This document shows positions 31,707 through 39,582 of a DNA stretch of 64,000 nt, piece by piece (positions within the stretch are counted from its first letter, which is position 1; the number at the start of each line of letters is the position of its first letter). Source of the stretch: RHKX01 sp963823565 (lineage in GTDB: Bacteria > Actinomycetota > Thermoleophilia > Solirubrobacterales > 70-9); contig CAWGLR010000003.1 of the NCBI GenBank assembly GCA_963823565.1, forward strand, positions 1 through 64,000, written 5' to 3'. The position numbers were made by a program, and so were the translations under genes. The notes beneath the pieces are model-generated. The model worked only from the letters and a program-made list of their open reading frames with translations, had not been told where the DNA came from and made no database searches.

Positions 31707-33323
31707 ATGGTGCTGAGCGACCGCACGATCAGGGCCGAGATCGAGGCCGGACGGATCGCCTTCGATCCGTTCGACCCGGGGATGATCCAGCCGTCGAGCG
31801 TCGATGTCCGCGTCGATCGCAGCTTTCGCGTCTTCCACAACGCGCGCCACCCCTATATAGACGTGCGGCGCGAGCAGCCCGACCTGACCGAGCTGGTCAC
31901 GGTCCCCGAGGGCGAGCCGTTCATCCTTCACCCGGGCGAGTTCGTCCTCGGGCAGACGCTCGAGCGCGTCCGCCTCCCCGACGACGTCGTCGCGCGTCTC
32001 GAGGGGAAGGCTCTGGCCCTCGACACCGAGGTGCCAACGCCCACCGGCTGGACGACGATGGGCGAGCTTCAACCCGGCGACGAAGTGTTCGGTCCCGATG
32101 GCGACCCCGTTCCCGTGGCGGGAGTCTCCGAGGTGATGACGGACCGGCCATGCTGGGAGGTGGAGTTCTCCGACGGGACAACGGTCATCGCCGACTCGCA
32201 GCATCAGTGGGAGGTGCAGACGAAGTACGACCAGCGTTGCGGAGAGCGGCGCCGGATCGTGACGACGGAGATGCTCGCCGAAACCGTTCGGGACTCGGGC
32301 GGAGAGTTCAAGTACCGCATTCCTCGTGCGCGGCCAGTCCGATACCCGGAACGTGAGTTGCCGATCGACCCCTACGTGCTCGGAGTCTGGCTTGGCGATG
32401 GCACATCGACGAAGGCCGAGGTGACGACGATGGATCGCCCGATCCTTGCGGAGGTCTTCCGCGCGGGAGAGTGGGTCGCGTGCGCGTCGACCCCCCTCAG
32501 CTATCGCATCGGGGGCGCAGGACACACACGCGATGCTTCCACCGGCCGCTACATCGCCAACGAGTCACTCTCGAGCCGTCTCCGAGCGCTCGGTCTACTG
32601 GGGGACAAACACATCCCGCGCGCGTATATGGAGTCGAGCGTTGAGCAGCGGCAGGCGCTGCTCGAGGGGCTCATGGACACCGACGGCTACGTGGATAAGT
32701 ACTGCCGCTGCGACATTACGACTGTCAAGCGGCGGCTCGCCGACGACTACCGCGAGCTCATTGCAGGCCTTGGGCATCGGGTTGCGGTCGCTGAGAAGCG
32801 GGCGATGCTCTACGGACGGGACTGCGGGCCGAAGTACGAGGTCACATTCACGCCGCACGGCCGCGTCTTCCGCCTCGAGCGCAAGCTGACACGCCAGCGT
32901 CTGACCCAGCAACGAGCTTGGCACCGGGGATCGCGCTCGATCCGCCGCGTTACGCGCGTCAGCTCGCGCCCGGTGCGCTGCATCGAGGTTGGATCACGGC
33001 GAGGTGCCTTCCTCATCACGCGGTCCTTCATAACGACGCACAACTCGAGCCTCGGCCGCCTCGGCCTGCTCATCCACTCGACCGCGGGCTTCGTCGATGC
33101 CGGCTTCGAGGGGAACCTGACGCTCGAGCTCTCCAACGTCGCCACCCTCCCGATCACGATCTACCACGGGATGCCGATCGGGCAGATGTCCTTCATGCGG
33201 ATGGATGCGCCCGTCGAGCACGCCTACGGCTCGGAGGAGACGGGCAGCAAGTACCAGGGCCAGGGCGAGCCGACGGCGAGCCGCTACTACCTCAACTTCC
33301 CCGATTCGATGGGCGACGCCTGA
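31707..33323 (+). CDS. dcd: dCTP deaminase interrupted by an intein
   Basis: 538 codons. Exteins: residues 1-101 (MVLSDRTIRAEIEAGRIAFD ... VARLEGK) and the last 92 (SSLGRLGLLIHSTAGFVDAG ... NFPDSMGDA). Joined they give a 193-residue dCTP deaminase of normal length. The insertion splits the active-site motif GKSSLGRLGL between Lys and the first Ser; Arg of the same motif and the catalytic Glu (in LTLELSN) are in the C-extein, so the enzyme should be inactive before splicing. The enzyme deaminates dCTP; actinobacterial members often also hydrolyse dUTP to dUMP. No frame disruption is seen, so splicing is plausibly functional. Confidence 0.95.
   Translation: MVLSDRTIRAEIEAGRIAFDPFDPGMIQPSSVDVRVDRSFRVFHNARHPYIDVRREQPDLTELVTVPEGEPFILHPGEFVLGQTLERVRLPDDVVARLEGKALALDTEVPTPTGWTTMGELQPGDEVFGPDGDPVPVAGVSEVMTDRPCWEVEFSDGTTVIADSQHQWEVQTKYDQRCGERRRIVTTEMLAETVRDSGGEFKYRIPRARPVRYPERELPIDPYVLGVWLGDGTSTKAEVTTMDRPILAEVFRAGEWVACASTPLSYRIGGAGHTRDASTGRYIANESLSSRLRALGLLGDKHIPRAYMESSVEQRQALLEGLMDTDGYVDKYCRCDITTVKRRLADDYRELIAGLGHRVAVAEKRAMLYGRDCGPKYEVTFTPHGRVFRLERKLTRQRLTQQRAWHRGSRSIRRVTRVSSRPVRCIEVGSRRGAFLITRSFITTHNSSLGRLGLLIHSTAGFVDAGFEGNLTLELSNVATLPITIYHGMPIGQMSFMRMDAPVEHAYGSEETGSKYQGQGEPTASRYYLNFPDSMGDA
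32010..33044 (+). mobile_element. Class 3-like intein with LAGLIDADG homing endonuclease, inserted in dcd
   Basis: 345 codons, from Ala1 (ALALDTEVPTPTGW, block A) to Asn345 (ITTHN, block G), followed by Ser as +1 residue. The first residue is Ala, not Cys/Ser. The class 3 triplet is visible: Trp67 just after the block B His (DSQHQW), Cys324 in block F (PVRCIEV) and Thr343 in block G. Homing endonuclease motifs are LGVWLGDG (124-131) and LEGLMDTDG (218-226). Class 3 inteins splice through the block F Cys. Codon choice looks less GC-biased than in the exteins, in line with lateral arrival. Confidence 0.9.
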
Positions 33324-33437
33324 CCGACGAGCGACGCCCGATCCGCACCGCATCGTTAGAGTTCCCGGCGGGTTGGGGGATCGACCCGGATCAACTGACC
33401 CTTCGGCCCAGGCCGCCGCTCGTAAAGAGGAGAGCTA

Positions 33438-34904
33438 ATGAATCGTCGTCTCGTCGTTCGTCTCGCTACCGCCGTGCTGTTCGCAGCGGCGCTGCTGATC
33501 GTGCCCAGCCAGGCCACGGCCAAGGGAAAGAAGCCCCTCGTCGTCTGCAAGCACGGCTGTAAGTACAAGACGATTCAGGACGCGGTCGACAAGGTCAAGA
33601 AGAAGAACTCGGTCATCAACGTCCTCCCGGGCAAGTACGTCGAGGGCGTCATCGTCTCCGGCCACAAGTACGACGGCCTGACGATCCAGGGCATGGTCGA
33701 GAAGAAGAAGGGCAAGGGCGGCAAGAAGGGCAAGGTCACCTACAAGGCGGCCAACCCGGAGAAGGTCATCCTCGAGGGCAAGAACGCCAAGACCCCCGAC
33801 GGCAGCACCGCCAACAGCGGCATCGAGGGCGCCGGCGTCAAGAAGCTCAAGGTCAAGAACCTCTGGGCCCGCAACTACGGCGCCAACGGCATCTTCGTCC
33901 ACGACCCGACCCTCGAGGGCGGCGACGACAACGGCAAGTTCGACTGCCGGGACTACCTCTTCAAGAACACGATCACGTCGGGTAACCGGGCCTATGGCCT
34001 CTACGCGTTCGGCTGCGTCGGCGGCCGGATGACCGACTCGGTCGGCTACCACCACGGCGACTCGGCCTTCTACGTCGGCGCGACGCCGCCGCAGAAGAAG
34101 CCGAAGAAGACGCGGCTCGATCACCTCGAGGCCTACGAGAACGTGCTCGGCTACTCCGGCACGAACTCGCGCTACGTCGTGATCGAGAAGGGCGCTTGGT
34201 ACAACAACGGCGTCGGGATCGTGCCGAACACGCTCGACTCGGAGCCGTTCGAGCCGAGCGCCGACAGCACGATCAAGAACAACGACATCTTCTGGAACAA
34301 CTTCAACTACTTCCTGCCGAACTCCGGCGTGAAGACCGTCTCCGACGGCCTTGGGACGATCGAGGGCCTCGGCACGATCCAGTACCCGACGGGCGCCGGC
34401 ATCGTCCTGCTCGGCACGACCGGCTGGAAGATCGAGAACAACGACATCTTCGGCAACTTCAAGTGGGGTGCCGCGATCGTCTCCGATCCGTTCAACGAGG
34501 ACGGCAACGGCGACGGGAGGCCGGAGGCGATCCCGTTCGACAACCAGTTCATCAACAACGAGATGGGCCGGGGCGGGACCGACACCAACGCGGTCGACTT
34601 CTTCAACCAGGGCGCCGGAAGCGGCAACTGCTTCCAGGGCAACACGAGCAGCACGTTCGAGCCCGCGGCGACCCCGGCGGCGACCGCACTGCTCTACCCG
34701 ACGACGTGCCCGGACAACACGCCGCCGAGCGGGGCCGGGCAGACCGGCGACGAGAACGGTCAGCCGGACCAGTTCGCCGATCTCGCCGGCTACGTGTTGG
34801 CGAATCCGCCGGAGAACCAGGAGTGCTCATGGACGAAGCACGGCCATCCGAAGTTCAAGAACTACAAGCCGCGCAACGTGACCCCCGGTCCGGACTGCGG
34901 CTAG
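33438..34904 (+). CDS. Secreted right-handed beta-helix protein
   Basis: 488 residues; GAGGAG ribosome-binding site just before ATG 33438. Signal peptide (VVRLATAVLFAAALLIVPSQATA), then a lysine-rich start with YKTIQDAVDKVKKKNSVINVLPGKYVEGVIV, the usual entry to pectate-lyase/NosD-like beta-helices. Repeated rungs such as SGIEGAGVKKLKVKNLWARN, STIKNNDIFWNN and WKIENNDIFGN follow. No catalytic lyase site is recognised. It begins a run of four exported proteins, the other three with copper-type folds, so metal handling or a surface function is possible. Confidence 0.85.
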   Translation: MNRRLVVRLATAVLFAAALLIVPSQATAKGKKPLVVCKHGCKYKTIQDAVDKVKKKNSVINVLPGKYVEGVIVSGHKYDGLTIQGMVEKKKGKGGKKGKVTYKAANPEKVILEGKNAKTPDGSTANSGIEGAGVKKLKVKNLWARNYGANGIFVHDPTLEGGDDNGKFDCRDYLFKNTITSGNRAYGLYAFGCVGGRMTDSVGYHHGDSAFYVGATPPQKKPKKTRLDHLEAYENVLGYSGTNSRYVVIEKGAWYNNGVGIVPNTLDSEPFEPSADSTIKNNDIFWNNFNYFLPNSGVKTVSDGLGTIEGLGTIQYPTGAGIVLLGTTGWKIENNDIFGNFKWGAAIVSDPFNEDGNGDGRPEAIPFDNQFINNEMGRGGTDTNAVDFFNQGAGSGNCFQGNTSSTFEPAATPAATALLYPTTCPDNTPPSGAGQTGDENGQPDQFADLAGYVLANPPENQECSWTKHGHPKFKNYKPRNVTPGPDCG

Positions 34905-34914
34905 GAGGAATCAG

Positions 34915-35313
34915 ATGAGGCGGGCAACAGCACTGATCGCCGTCCTCGCTGCCGGGATCCTGATCCCGGCGACGAGCGCCGGCGCCGCGACCAAGAGGGT
35001 CACGGTCGCAGACGACTTCTTCGCTCCGGTCGAGCTCAAGGTGAAGAAGAACGACAAGATCAAGTGGGCGTGGGATGCCTCCAACACCAACACCCACAAC
35101 GTGACGATGAAGGACGGCCCGAAGGGGGTCAAGAAGGGCTGCAAGAAGAAGGGCAAGGACGCCTACTCGCCGCTGATCAGCAAGTGCAACAAGTCGGGCT
35201 CGGGCGCGATCGGCATCAAGTTCAAGAAGAAGATGGACGTCAAGGGCAAGTACAAGTTCATCTGCACGATCCACCCGACCGTCATGCAGATGACGGTCAA
35301 GGTCGGCAAGTAG
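34915..35313 (+). CDS. Exported cupredoxin (plastocyanin/azurin-like)
   Basis: 132 residues; AGGAGG site before the ATG. Signal peptide ATALIAVLAAGILIPATSAGA, then a single beta-barrel domain. Type 1 copper ligands are complete: His in NTNTHNVTM, then Cys, His and Met in FICTIHPTVMQM. The middle loop is very basic (GPKGVKKGCKKKGKD) and has an extra Cys pair. An extracellular electron carrier is likely, perhaps for the multicopper oxidase encoded 20 bases downstream. Confidence 0.9.
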   Translation: MRRATALIAVLAAGILIPATSAGAATKRVTVADDFFAPVELKVKKNDKIKWAWDASNTNTHNVTMKDGPKGVKKGCKKKGKDAYSPLISKCNKSGSGAIGIKFKKKMDVKGKYKFICTIHPTVMQMTVKVGK

Positions 35314-35334
35314 CCGGGGGGCGGTGAGCGCCCC

Positions 35335-36375
35335 GTGAACCTGGGCTCAGGAGATCGCCGCCAGTTCCTCACCGGGGCCGGCGGCCTCTTCCTCTGCACC
35401 CTGGGCGGTCAGAAGGTCCTCCTGAACAAGGAGGCCGACGTCGAGGGGCTCTCTGAGGGCCTCGACGTCCCGCCGAAGGTCGCGGCCGCCAAGGCGGACC
35501 CCGCCTACGGCTCCCAGACCGTCCTCGCCGCCGCGGGCGCGACCCGCGAGTACTGGATCAAGGCCGAGGCGGTGAAGTGGAACATCGTCCCGCGCGGCCG
35601 CGACGAGATGATGGGCGAGAAGGTCAAGGGCAAGACCCGCTTCACCGCCTACGCCTACCGCGCCTACACGCCCGGCTTCGGCGAGCCGCTCGGCAAGGCG
35701 ACGATCCCCGGCCCGACGATCGAGGCGAACGTCGGCGACCGGATCGTCGTCCACTTCCAGAACACGCTGAAGACGCCGGTGACGATCCACCCCCACGGCG
35801 TCCTCTACTCGGTCGACATGGACGGCGCCTACAAGGGCAAGTTCACCGACCCCGGCGGCTTCGTGCAGAAGGGCGACACCGTCGACTACGTCTGGGAGGC
35901 GACCCCCGAGGCCGCCGGCGCCTGGATGTACCACGACCACGGCCCGATGGACCCGCTCCCGCTCTACAAGGGCCTGTTCGGGTCGATCATCGTCCGCGAT
36001 CCCGGCGAGCCGCGGCCCGACAAGGACTTCTTCGCCGCCTTCCACTCGTTCCTGCCGGTCGCGACGGGCCTGGACCGCGCCTTCTACTGCATCAACGGTC
36101 ACGCCTACGCCGGCAACACCCCGACCTTCAGGGCGAGCGTCGGCCAGGACGTCGCCTGGCACGTCTACGCGCTCGACGACAGCTTCCACACCTTCCACAT
36201 CCACGGCCACCGGTGGCCCAACGACGCCGGCAAGATCATCGACAACGTGACGATCGGCCCCGGCGACGTCACCACCGCGCGCTTCACCGAGGACAACCCG
36301 GGCCGCTGGTTCTACCACTGCCACGTCTTCACCCATCTCCACGAGGGGATGAACGGGTGGTACCTCGTCAGCTGA
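35335..36375 (+). CDS. Two-domain multicopper oxidase (small laccase-like)
   Basis: 346 residues from GTG. Twin-arginine-like N-terminus (SGDRRQFLTGAGGLFLC). Copper motifs: TIHPHGVLYS and WMYHDHGP in the first domain; HTFHIHGHRWP and WFYHCHVFTHLHEGM in the second, giving T1 and T2/T3 sites as in two-domain laccases and the nitrite-reductase-like family. Total length fits two cupredoxin domains, which assemble as trimers. Electron donors could be phenols, metals or the neighbouring cupredoxins. tatA and tatC lie immediately downstream of this cluster. Confidence 0.92.
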   Translation: MNLGSGDRRQFLTGAGGLFLCTLGGQKVLLNKEADVEGLSEGLDVPPKVAAAKADPAYGSQTVLAAAGATREYWIKAEAVKWNIVPRGRDEMMGEKVKGKTRFTAYAYRAYTPGFGEPLGKATIPGPTIEANVGDRIVVHFQNTLKTPVTIHPHGVLYSVDMDGAYKGKFTDPGGFVQKGDTVDYVWEATPEAAGAWMYHDHGPMDPLPLYKGLFGSIIVRDPGEPRPDKDFFAAFHSFLPVATGLDRAFYCINGHAYAGNTPTFRASVGQDVAWHVYALDDSFHTFHIHGHRWPNDAGKIIDNVTIGPGDVTTARFTEDNPGRWFYHCHVFTHLHEGMNGWYLVS

Positions 36376-37097
36376 CCCGCCGGACGCTCAGCGCCCTCCT
36401 CGCCGCCGCCCTCCTGCTCGCGCTGCTCCCGTCGCTCGCCGACGGCGCCAACCGCCGAATCTCGATCAGCGACTACCGCTGGTCGACCGAGGACGTGCAG
36501 ATCGACCTCGGCGAGCACGTCACCTGGTACTGGACCGGGCCCGACACCATGCACTCGGTCACCGGGGACTCGCCGAACTCGGCCGGGCTCGACTCCGACC
36601 CCGGTAACGGCCAGCCGAACCACAGGATCGGCGACAGCTTCCGCCTCGACTTCAACCAGCCCGGCACCTACCGCTTCCGCTGCAAGCTGCACTCGACGGT
36701 CAACGGCACCGTGACGGTCTCCGCGACCCCGGGGGACCCGGAGGCTGAGCCCGACCCGGTTCCCCGCACCAACGTCGACCTGAAGAAGCCGGTGATGAGC
36801 GACATCCGGCTCGCAAAGACCACGTTCCGCCGGCCCGGGACCCGGCTGCACTTCTCGCTCGGGGAGCGCGCGCGCATCAGCGCCGACTTCTACCGCTTCG
36901 ACCGCGACGGAAAGCGCCACTTCGCGGGCTACGCCCTGTGGAGCGGGACCGTCGGCTTCAACACCGTGCCGTTCGGCGACCGCCGCAAGCACTTCCGCCC
37001 CCGGCCTGGCCGCTACGTGGCGAAGGTCAGCGCGACGGACCTCTCCGCCAACACCGGCCGCCAGTACCGGCTGAGCTTCCGCATTCGCAAGCGCTGA
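36357..37097 (+). CDS. Exported cupredoxin-like protein with C-terminal extension
   Basis: 246 residues from GTG 36357, overlapping the oxidase stop by 19 bases. Signal peptide (LTRRTLSALLAAALLLALLPSLADGA). Residues 35-125 are a cupredoxin domain with His in DTMHSVTG and the Cys/His pair in FRCKLHSTVNGTVTV. The usual axial Met is missing at the expected place (Asn/Val instead), which would raise the redox potential. The C-terminal 110 residues form a second beta domain (TTFRRPGTRLHFSLGERARI ... RPGRYVAKVSATDLSAN). Confidence 0.85.
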   Translation: MVPRQLTRRTLSALLAAALLLALLPSLADGANRRISISDYRWSTEDVQIDLGEHVTWYWTGPDTMHSVTGDSPNSAGLDSDPGNGQPNHRIGDSFRLDFNQPGTYRFRCKLHSTVNGTVTVSATPGDPEAEPDPVPRTNVDLKKPVMSDIRLAKTTFRRPGTRLHFSLGERARISADFYRFDRDGKRHFAGYALWSGTVGFNTVPFGDRRKHFRPRPGRYVAKVSATDLSANTGRQYRLSFRIRKR

Positions 37098-37139
37098 GCC
37101 CCGCGGGACGGCGGCCCCCCGGCGCTACCATTCGACGGC

Positions 37140-37412
37140 ATGCCAAACATCGGCCCGCTCGAGATCGCGATCGTCCTGATCATCGCCCTGATCGTCTTCG
37201 GCCCCAAGCGGCTGCCCGAGCTCGGCAAGTCGCTGGGCGACGGCTTCCGCGAGTTCAAGGCCTCGGTGACCGGCGAGCGCGACGACGAGGAGCCGCCCGA
37301 GATCGAGAACGGCTTCGAGGAGCCGGCCGCCGAGGACGAGGAGCCGACGCCGGTCGCCGCCGCCCGCGCCGACGCCGAAGCGCAGACGGCCGATCCCGCC
37401 GACCGCTCCTAG
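37140..37412 (+). CDS. tatA: Sec-independent translocase subunit TatA
   Basis: 90 residues: a short N-terminal membrane helix (IGPLEIAIVLIIALIVFGP), the FGPKRLPELGKSLG hinge and an amphipathic helix (GDGFREFKASVTG), then an acidic tail. TatA forms the pore for folded proteins with twin-arginine signals. Just upstream of tatC, and next to the multicopper oxidase that looks like one of its substrates. Confidence 0.95.
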   Translation: MPNIGPLEIAIVLIIALIVFGPKRLPELGKSLGDGFREFKASVTGERDDEEPPEIENGFEEPAAEDEEPTPVAAARADAEAQTADPADRS

Positions 37413-37431
37413 CCCGCCGACCCGCTGAGCG

Positions 37432-38217
37432 ATGGCGCGGCTGAAGGCAGCCAAGTTCGACGACCGGATGACGCTCGTCGAGCACCTCGACGAGCTCCGC
37501 ACCCGCCTGATCGTCTCCGGGATCTTCGTCATCGTCGTCGCGGTCCTCTGCTTCTGGCAGAACCACGCGATCCTCGACATCGCCAACGACCCGCTCCCCA
37601 ACGACTTCGAGCCGATCACGCTGTCGCCGACCGAGCCGTTCATGACGACGCTGACGGTCGTCCTCTACAGCGCTCTGCTGATCTCGCTGCCGTTCCTGCT
37701 CTACCAGCTCTACGCGTTCGTGCTGCCGGCGCTGAGCCCGCACGAGAAGCGGACGATGGTGCCGCTGCTGCTCCTCGTACCGGTCCTCTTCATCCTCGGC
37801 GTCGTCTTCGCGTACTTCGTGGTCGTCCCGGCGGCGATCAAGTTCCTGCTCAACTTCAACGACGACCAGTTCGCCACCCAGATCCGCGCTCGCGAGTACT
37901 ACTCGTTCTTCTCACTGGCGCTGATCAGCGTCGGCCTGCTGTTCCAGATCCCGGTCGGGATCCTCGCGATCACCCGGCTGGGGATCATCACCCCCGATCA
38001 GCTCGCCAAGAACCGCCGCTACGCGATCCTCGTCTGCGCCATCCTCGCGATGCTGCTGCCGGGCACCGACCCGATCACGATGCTGATCTCGATGGCGCCG
38101 CTCGTCGTCCTCTTCGAGCTCAGCCTGATCCTCTCGCGCTGGCTCGGGCGGCCGCGGGAGCCGGTGGCGCCGTCGGCCGCGACCGACTCTCCTGCCGGTG
38201 GCGAGTCTCTAGGCTGA
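37432..38217 (+). CDS. tatC: Sec-independent translocase subunit TatC
   Basis: 261 residues, six transmembrane helices. Family motifs: MTLVEHLDELRTRLIVSG at the N-terminus, LLYQLYAFVLPALSPHEKR and the FAYFVVVPAAIKFLLNF segment. TatC recognises the twin-arginine signal. A second TatA-like gene (tatB) is not present, which is normal for the minimal TatAC systems of many Gram-positive bacteria. Confidence 0.96.
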   Translation: MARLKAAKFDDRMTLVEHLDELRTRLIVSGIFVIVVAVLCFWQNHAILDIANDPLPNDFEPITLSPTEPFMTTLTVVLYSALLISLPFLLYQLYAFVLPALSPHEKRTMVPLLLLVPVLFILGVVFAYFVVVPAAIKFLLNFNDDQFATQIRAREYYSFFSLALISVGLLFQIPVGILAITRLGIITPDQLAKNRRYAILVCAILAMLLPGTDPITMLISMAPLVVLFELSLILSRWLGRPREPVAPSAATDSPAGGESLG

Positions 38218-38221
38218 CGGC

Positions 38222-39010
38222 ATGCTCTTCGACCTTCAGGGCAAGCGGAAGCGCTTCGTCCAGGTGATCTACGCCGGTCTGGCGCTGCTGATCGGCGGCG
38301 GCCTCGTCTTCTTCGGCATCGGCGGCGCCGGCGGCGGCGGCCTGCTCGACGCGGTCGGAATCGGCAGCGACACCACGCAGAGCTCCAACTACGACGAGCA
38401 GATCGACAAGGCCAACGAGACCCTCTCGTCCAATCCGAACGACGAGCGCGCCCTGCTCGTGCTCGCCCGCTACGAGTTCCTCAAGGGGCAGGAACAGCGT
38501 GAGGTCGCCGACAACGGCAGCTACCAGCTCACCGAGGGCACGATCAACAGCTACGAGAACGCTGCGGACGCCTGGGAGCGGTACGTGAAGACGAAGCCGA
38601 AGGAGCTCAACGACGACGTCGCCGGGCTGATGGTGCAGGTCTACCCGATCCTCTACAGCGTCGATACCGCCCAGCAGGAGCAGATCCTCGACAACCTGGT
38701 CACGGCGGCGAAGATCGTCGCCGAGGCGCGGCCGGCGCTGGGCACCTACCAGAACCTCGCCACCTTCGCCTACTACGCGCAGGACCAGCAGGTCGCCGAC
38801 GAGGCGGCCAAGAAGGCGATCGCCGAGGCGCCCGACCCGACGACCCGCAAGCAGCTCCAGCAGGCGTTCAAGCAGGCCCAGAAGCAGGCCGAGCTCGCCG
38901 CCAAACAGCAGAAGCAGCAGCAGAACGCCGCCGGGCAGGCCGGGACCGGGACGCTTCCGGATCCGACCGCCGCGCTCGGCGGCTCGTCGGGCATCGCGCC
39001 CGCTCCCTGA
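38222..39010 (+). CDS. Membrane-anchored TPR-like protein
   Basis: 262 residues. An N-terminal membrane helix (VIYAGLALLIGGGLVFFGIG), a glycine-rich hinge, then helices with TPR character (YDEQIDKANETLSSNPNDERALLVLARYEFLKG, AADAWERYVKTKPKELNDDV, ALGTYQNLATFAYYAQDQQVADEAAKKAI). The C-terminus is Gln-rich (QKQAELAAKQQKQQQNAAGQ). It starts 4 bases after tatC, so it could assist translocation or cell-envelope assembly. I associate such proteins with Thermoleophilia; no function is established. Confidence 0.75.
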   Translation: MLFDLQGKRKRFVQVIYAGLALLIGGGLVFFGIGGAGGGGLLDAVGIGSDTTQSSNYDEQIDKANETLSSNPNDERALLVLARYEFLKGQEQREVADNGSYQLTEGTINSYENAADAWERYVKTKPKELNDDVAGLMVQVYPILYSVDTAQQEQILDNLVTAAKIVAEARPALGTYQNLATFAYYAQDQQVADEAAKKAIAEAPDPTTRKQLQQAFKQAQKQAELAAKQQKQQQNAAGQAGTGTLPDPTAALGGSSGIAPAP

Positions 39011-39013
39011 GCT

Positions 39014-39042
39014 TTGAGCGGCCCGCTACCGCTCGTTAGAAT
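39014..39042 (+). promoter_or_regulatory. Promoter of tRNA-Lys
   Basis: -35 TTGAGC (39014-39019), 17-base spacer, -10 TAGAAT (39037-39042). Transcription would start near 39049, six bases before the mature tRNA. This is the clearest housekeeping-type promoter in the window. Confidence 0.75.
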
Positions 39043-39054
39043 CCCCCGCCACCG

Positions 39055-39127
39055 GGGCCATTAGCTCAGCTGGTAGAGCAGGAGACTCTTAATCTCAAGG
39101 TCGTAGGTTCGATCCCTACATGGCCCA
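39055..39127 (+). tRNA. tRNA-Lys (CUU)
   Basis: 73 bases. Acceptor stem GGGCCAT/ATGGCCC with discriminator A at 39127, D arm GCTC-AGCTGGTA-GAGC, anticodon loop CTCTTAA with CTT at 39088-39090, T arm GTAGG-TTCGATC-CCTAC. The first anticodon-stem pair is G-A mismatched, seen in other tRNAs of this type. CCA is not encoded. Confidence 0.96.
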
Positions 39128-39129
39128 TC

Positions 39130-39396
39130 GGCCGCCCGCGATGACGTGGCGATCGCCTCGGCGATCCCGGCCATCGGCGGCTCGGTCCAGAGGGGAGTGC
39201 GTTCGTCGGCGAGGCCGCCCCCGGGCTCCACCGCGAAGGAGATGCTCTGAGCGACCAAGCGCCGCGATCCCGCCTCGCGAACGGCGTCGACGAGGTTGCG
39301 GGTGCCTTCCGTTCGCAGGCGGTTGGTTGCGGCGAACTGGCGGTCGATCCCCGCGCGGCCGAGGACGCCGGTGGCGCCCGCGATCGCGACCCTCAT
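39130..39396 (-). pseudogene. Decayed NAD(P)-dependent epimerase/NmrA-like gene
   Basis: The frame starts MRVAIAGATGVLGR, a Rossmann nucleotide-binding motif, then jumps straight to FAATNRLRTEGTRNLVDAVR and RRLVAQSISFAVEPGGGLAD, which normally lie about 80 residues further on. The substrate domain after TPLWTEPPM is missing and the frame runs into the antisense of tRNA-Lys. So there is an internal deletion and a 3' truncation beside the tRNA 3' end, a common integration and recombination point. Confidence 0.8.
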
Positions 39397-39411
39397 CCCC
39401 CTCCCCCCTGA

Positions 39412-39519
39412 TCAGTCGCGTGCGGATCCGCTGACCTGATAGCTCAGGTACCAGGCCAAGTGCCGGGCCGCGTTGACGCCGAAGGCCGCGGGGACGAGCA
39501 ACCGCTTCATCTCCGCCAT
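39412..39519 (-). CDS. Small 35-residue protein
   Basis: MAEMKRLLVPAAFGVNAARH followed by LAWYLSYQVSGSARD, stop TGA. A GGGAG ribosome-binding site lies about 5 bases before the ATG at 39519. The sequence is balanced and partly hydrophobic (LLVPAAFGVNAARHLAWYLSY), unlike a random GC-rich frame, and could insert in or lie on the membrane. No family is recognised. It is upstream of the decayed epimerase on the same strand. Confidence 0.5.
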   Translation of the reverse strand: MAEMKRLLVPAAFGVNAARHLAWYLSYQVSGSARD

Positions 39520-39582
39520 TCTACTCCCAGGTCAGCCGGGAAAGCCCGGCTGTGACCGGTTCGCGTCCCTAGACTGCGCCGG

